A stretch of DNA of 8,114 nucleotides, taken from the NCBI GenBank assembly GCA_002898935.1, contig BEII01000050.1, positions 1-8,114 on the forward strand, read 5' to 3'. The notes below the pieces were generated by a model, which worked only from the letters and a program-made list of their open reading frames with translations, was not told the origin of the DNA and ran no database searches. This DNA comes from a bacterium HR32. Lineage in GTDB: Bacteria > Sysuimicrobiota > Sysuimicrobiia > Sysuimicrobiales > Sysuimicrobiaceae. Positions 6,756-8,114 of the stretch are shown piece after piece (the first letter of the stretch is position 1; the number at the start of each line of letters is the position of its first letter). Both the position numbers and the translations under genes were made by a program.

Positions 6756-7311
6756 GTCCGGCCGCGCGAGCACCGGGCTGCGGCGCTTCTGCCTCGGCGC
6801 CCTGGGGGTCCTGCTGTTCGCTCTGCCCGCGTGGGCGGGCGAGCCGGCTCGGGTCACGCTGAGGCTGGCGGCCGGCCCCGACGGCGCGCAGTGGATTACG
6901 GCCCGGGTAACCGACGCAGAGGGCGCGCCGGTCCCCGAGGCCTCGGTGGTGTTCAAGCTCCGCACGGCCTTCGGGTGGCTCACCCTGGAGGAGCGGAGGA
7001 CGGATGCCAGCGGTCGGGCGCGGACCCGCCTTCCCGCTGGGACCCGGGCCACGGAGATCCGGGCTGAAAGCGGGGACGTGGAGGGCGTGGGTGCGATCCT
7101 GAGCGTGGGGGCACGGGCGCCGGAAAGCCCTCGGGTCCGACCGGGCCGCGACGTGCTCGGGACCCTGAGCCCGCAGCCCGGCTTCATCAGCCCGCGTCCC
7201 GTGCCGGAGTTGGTGGCGCTACTCGCCTTGGTCCTGGGCGGCATCTGGGCGACCTACGGATACGTAGCCTGGCTCCTCTGGCAAATTCGGAGCTCGGGCT
7301 CCAGGTCCTAG
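6739..7311 (+). CDS. Exported beta-sandwich protein with C-terminal membrane anchor, unknown function
   Basis: I do not recognise this 190-residue protein. It has a signal peptide (about 1-33: Arg-rich start, LGALGVLLFALP, cleavage after AWA). A beta-rich domain follows at about 36-123, whose DAEGAPVPEASVVF and TDASGRARTRLPAG resemble Ig-like, CNA-B or carboxypeptidase-regulatory folds. A Pro-rich linker leads to a TM helix at about 156-181 (VPELVALLALVLGGIW) and a short basic tail, so the bulk would sit outside the membrane. GTG 6739 is chosen because AGGAGG at 6724-6729 lies nine bases upstream and the signal peptide begins there; the frame stays open further upstream only inside the NrfD-like gene. 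It overlaps that gene by 17 bases, which ties it to the operon. An accessory or assembly subunit of the complex is the likeliest role (inference). Confidence 0.75.
   Translation: MLRRSRSGRASTGLRRFCLGALGVLLFALPAWAGEPARVTLRLAAGPDGAQWITARVTDAEGAPVPEASVVFKLRTAFGWLTLEERRTDASGRARTRLPAGTRATEIRAESGDVEGVGAILSVGARAPESPRVRPGRDVLGTLSPQPGFISPRPVPELVALLALVLGGIWATYGYVAWLLWQIRSSGSRS
7308..7311. other. Overlapping convergent stop codons (CTAG)
   Basis: The palindrome CTAG supplies the TAG stop of the plus-strand anchor-protein gene (7309-7311) and, read on the minus strand, the TAG stop of the peptidase frame (7308-7310). There is no intergenic space and so no dedicated terminator between the two convergent transcripts. 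Confidence 0.9.
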
Positions 7312-7712
7312 GGGGACCGGATGCACCCCGTGAGCAGCTCATAGAGGATCCGCGTCGCGGCCTCCACCTGATCCAGAGGCACCGACTCCGAGGCGGTGTG
7401 CGCCTCGGCGGCGGAACCCGGCCCGAACACCACGCACGGAACCCCTGCCCGTGCCACGTGGCCGGCGTCGGTGGCGTACGGCGCCCCGACGTGTTCCACC
7501 TCTCCCACGACGGCACGCACCGCTTGCGCCAGCGCCCGGACGACCCAGGCCTCCTGTGGGGTCTCCATCCCCGGCGCCAGCAGGTAAGGGGGCTCGAACT
7601 CCACGGCGCCTGGGAAACTCGCCGCCTCCTGGCTCGAAAGCACGAGCTCCCGCAGGGACCTCCACACGGCCTGCCCGTCCTCCTGCGGGAGGAGCCTGCG
7701 GTCCACGTGCAC
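7308..7712 (-). CDS. M20 metallopeptidase, C-terminal half (separated by in-frame TAG)
   Basis: These 134 codons are the natural continuation of the frame just upstream (7713-8114) in the same reading phase, parted from it only by one TAG. The sequence resumes with VHVDRRLLPQED, the strand that normally follows NTVPERC in ArgE/DapE-like M20 enzymes. It then carries YATDAGHVARAGVPCVVFGPG and the late metal-ligand region AEAHTASESVPLDQV, and ends normally. Nothing else is missing. The GTG at 7710-7712 directly after the TAG could formally start translation, but I see no reason to think the fragment is made or active alone. Treat it as the 3' part of a broken gene unless the TAG is a base-call error or is read through. 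Confidence 0.75.
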   Translation of the reverse strand: MHVDRRLLPQEDGQAVWRSLRELVLSSQEAASFPGAVEFEPPYLLAPGMETPQEAWVVRALAQAVRAVVGEVEHVGAPYATDAGHVARAGVPCVVFGPGSAAEAHTASESVPLDQVEAATRILYELLTGCIRSP

Positions 7713-7715
7713 CTA
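7713..7715 (-). other. Premature in-frame TAG inside the M20 peptidase gene
   Basis: On the minus strand the reading is ...GAA CGA TGT TAG GTG CAC GTG..., giving ERC-stop-VHV. Homologous context continues in the same frame on both sides, so one base change from, for example, GAG, CAG or AAG explains it. TAG also ends two neighbouring plus-strand genes, so general recoding of TAG is unlikely. Confidence 0.85.
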
Positions 7716-8114
7716 ACATCGTTCGGGAACGGTGTTGCGCCCTGTGCCGCCGTGGATCTCGGTCACGCACACCGTGGGAGCGCCCAGCACGGGGTGGTGA
7801 GGCCGGGGTTCAGGCACCTGGGAAAGCAGCGGGAGGATCCGGGCCATCCCCTCGATGGCGTTCACGCCCAGGTGCGGGGTCGCGCTGTGGGCGGCGCGGC
7901 CGGTGGTCCGCACGTAGAAGCGCACCACGCCCTTGTGCGCGGTCACCAGGCGCAGGTCCGTGGGCTCCCCGAACACCGCGCCGTCTAGGTGCAACCCTGA
8001 CGCGGCCAGAGCCCTGGAGCCCGCGAACCCCACCTCCTCGTCCACCAGTGCCGCAAACAGCACCCGGCAACGGAGCTGTCCGGACCGAACGGCCCCCCGC
8101 AGCGCCACCAGCAT
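7713..8114 (-). CDS. M20 metallopeptidase (ArgE/DapE-like), middle part, cut by window edge
   Basis: The frame is open to the window edge, so the true start and the first metal-binding histidine lie outside; MLVALRG here is probably the internal stretch after the missing DxKGG-type motif. Visible motifs (numbered from this Met) are the catalytic acid pair E26-E27 in LVDEEVGFAGS, the metal ligand E50 in GEPTDLRLVTAHKG, and the dimerisation-domain GRAAHSATPH (H76) with GVNAIEGM and HGGTGRNTVPERC. M20 enzymes hydrolyse N-acyl amino acids or small peptides with two zinc or cobalt ions. The sequence is of acetylornithine deacetylase/succinyl-diaminopimelate desuccinylase type, but the substrate cannot be told. 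The frame ends in TAG at 7713-7715, before the rest of the catalytic domain, so this product alone would be inactive. It is oriented against the redox operon and is probably unrelated to it. Confidence 0.8.
   Translation of the reverse strand: MLVALRGAVRSGQLRCRVLFAALVDEEVGFAGSRALAASGLHLDGAVFGEPTDLRLVTAHKGVVRFYVRTTGRAAHSATPHLGVNAIEGMARILPLLSQVPEPRPHHPVLGAPTVCVTEIHGGTGRNTVPERC

Noticed and set aside
5052..7244. A 730-codon open frame on the minus strand opposite the Fe-S, NrfD-like and anchor-protein genes
   Set aside because: Its translation is Gly/Arg/His/Asp/Gln-rich with no motif or hydrophobic pattern. The plus-strand genes beneath it have clear families and SDs. Long antisense frames are common in GC-rich DNA.
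7308..8114. General recoding of TAG as an amino acid
   Set aside because: TAG also ends the NrfD-like and the anchored-protein genes at positions where their homologous or logical ends fall, so a lone mutation or error in the peptidase gene is simpler.
1..8114. CRISPR arrays, tRNA or rRNA genes, insertion sequences, phage attachment sites
   Set aside because: No regularly spaced repeats, cloverleaf-like segments, transposase motifs or terminal inverted repeats were seen anywhere in the window.

Overview
The window comes from a high-GC bacterium. Shine-Dalgarno sequences are strong, one of them matching ten contiguous bases of the expected anti-SD of 16S rRNA, genes are tightly overlapped, and GTG starts are common. 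Extracytoplasmic electron transfer relies on copper and Fe-S: I see no CXXCH haem-c motif in any of the proteins. The style fits a deep-branching, high-GC (possibly thermophilic) lineage of the Bacillota, Armatimonadota or Chloroflexota kind. That placement is only a guess, because no phylogenetic marker is present.

Layout. Positions 1-335 are non-coding as far as I can tell and carry an imperfect tandem pair of dyads (about 218-262). Positions 336-2522 and 2500-3165 encode an overlapping two-component pair: a NarX/NreB-class histidine kinase (two TM segments, Cache-like sensor, HAMP, GAF with a CxxC, HisKA_3, HATPase) and a NarL/FixJ response regulator. Positions 3166-3344 are an intergenic leader with a perfect TACCC/GGGTA palindrome, a weak promoter candidate, several mutually exclusive hairpins and an exceptionally strong SD. 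Positions 3345-7311 form a compact five-gene operon: an exported type-1-copper cupredoxin, a membrane-anchored CuA/COX2-like cupredoxin, a Tat-exported protein with four [4Fe-4S] motifs (NrfC/PsrB type), a 523-residue NrfD/PsrC-type quinone-reactive membrane protein, and a small exported C-terminally anchored protein I do not recognise. On the opposite strand, 7308-8114 is an M20 (ArgE/DapE-like) metallopeptidase gene, cut by the window edge at its 5' side and interrupted by an in-frame TAG.

How the genes may work together (inference). NrfD would exchange electrons with the quinone pool and pass them to the four-cluster Fe-S subunit. The usual partner of such a module, a molybdopterin catalytic subunit or a multihaem cytochrome, is absent; two copper proteins sit in its place. 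The simplest reading is a quinol:cupredoxin oxidoreductase that feeds an oxidase or reductase encoded elsewhere, switched on by the adjacent NarXL-like pair. The CuA-like protein has an unusual metal motif: one extra residue between the cysteines, and Gln where the Met ligand should be.
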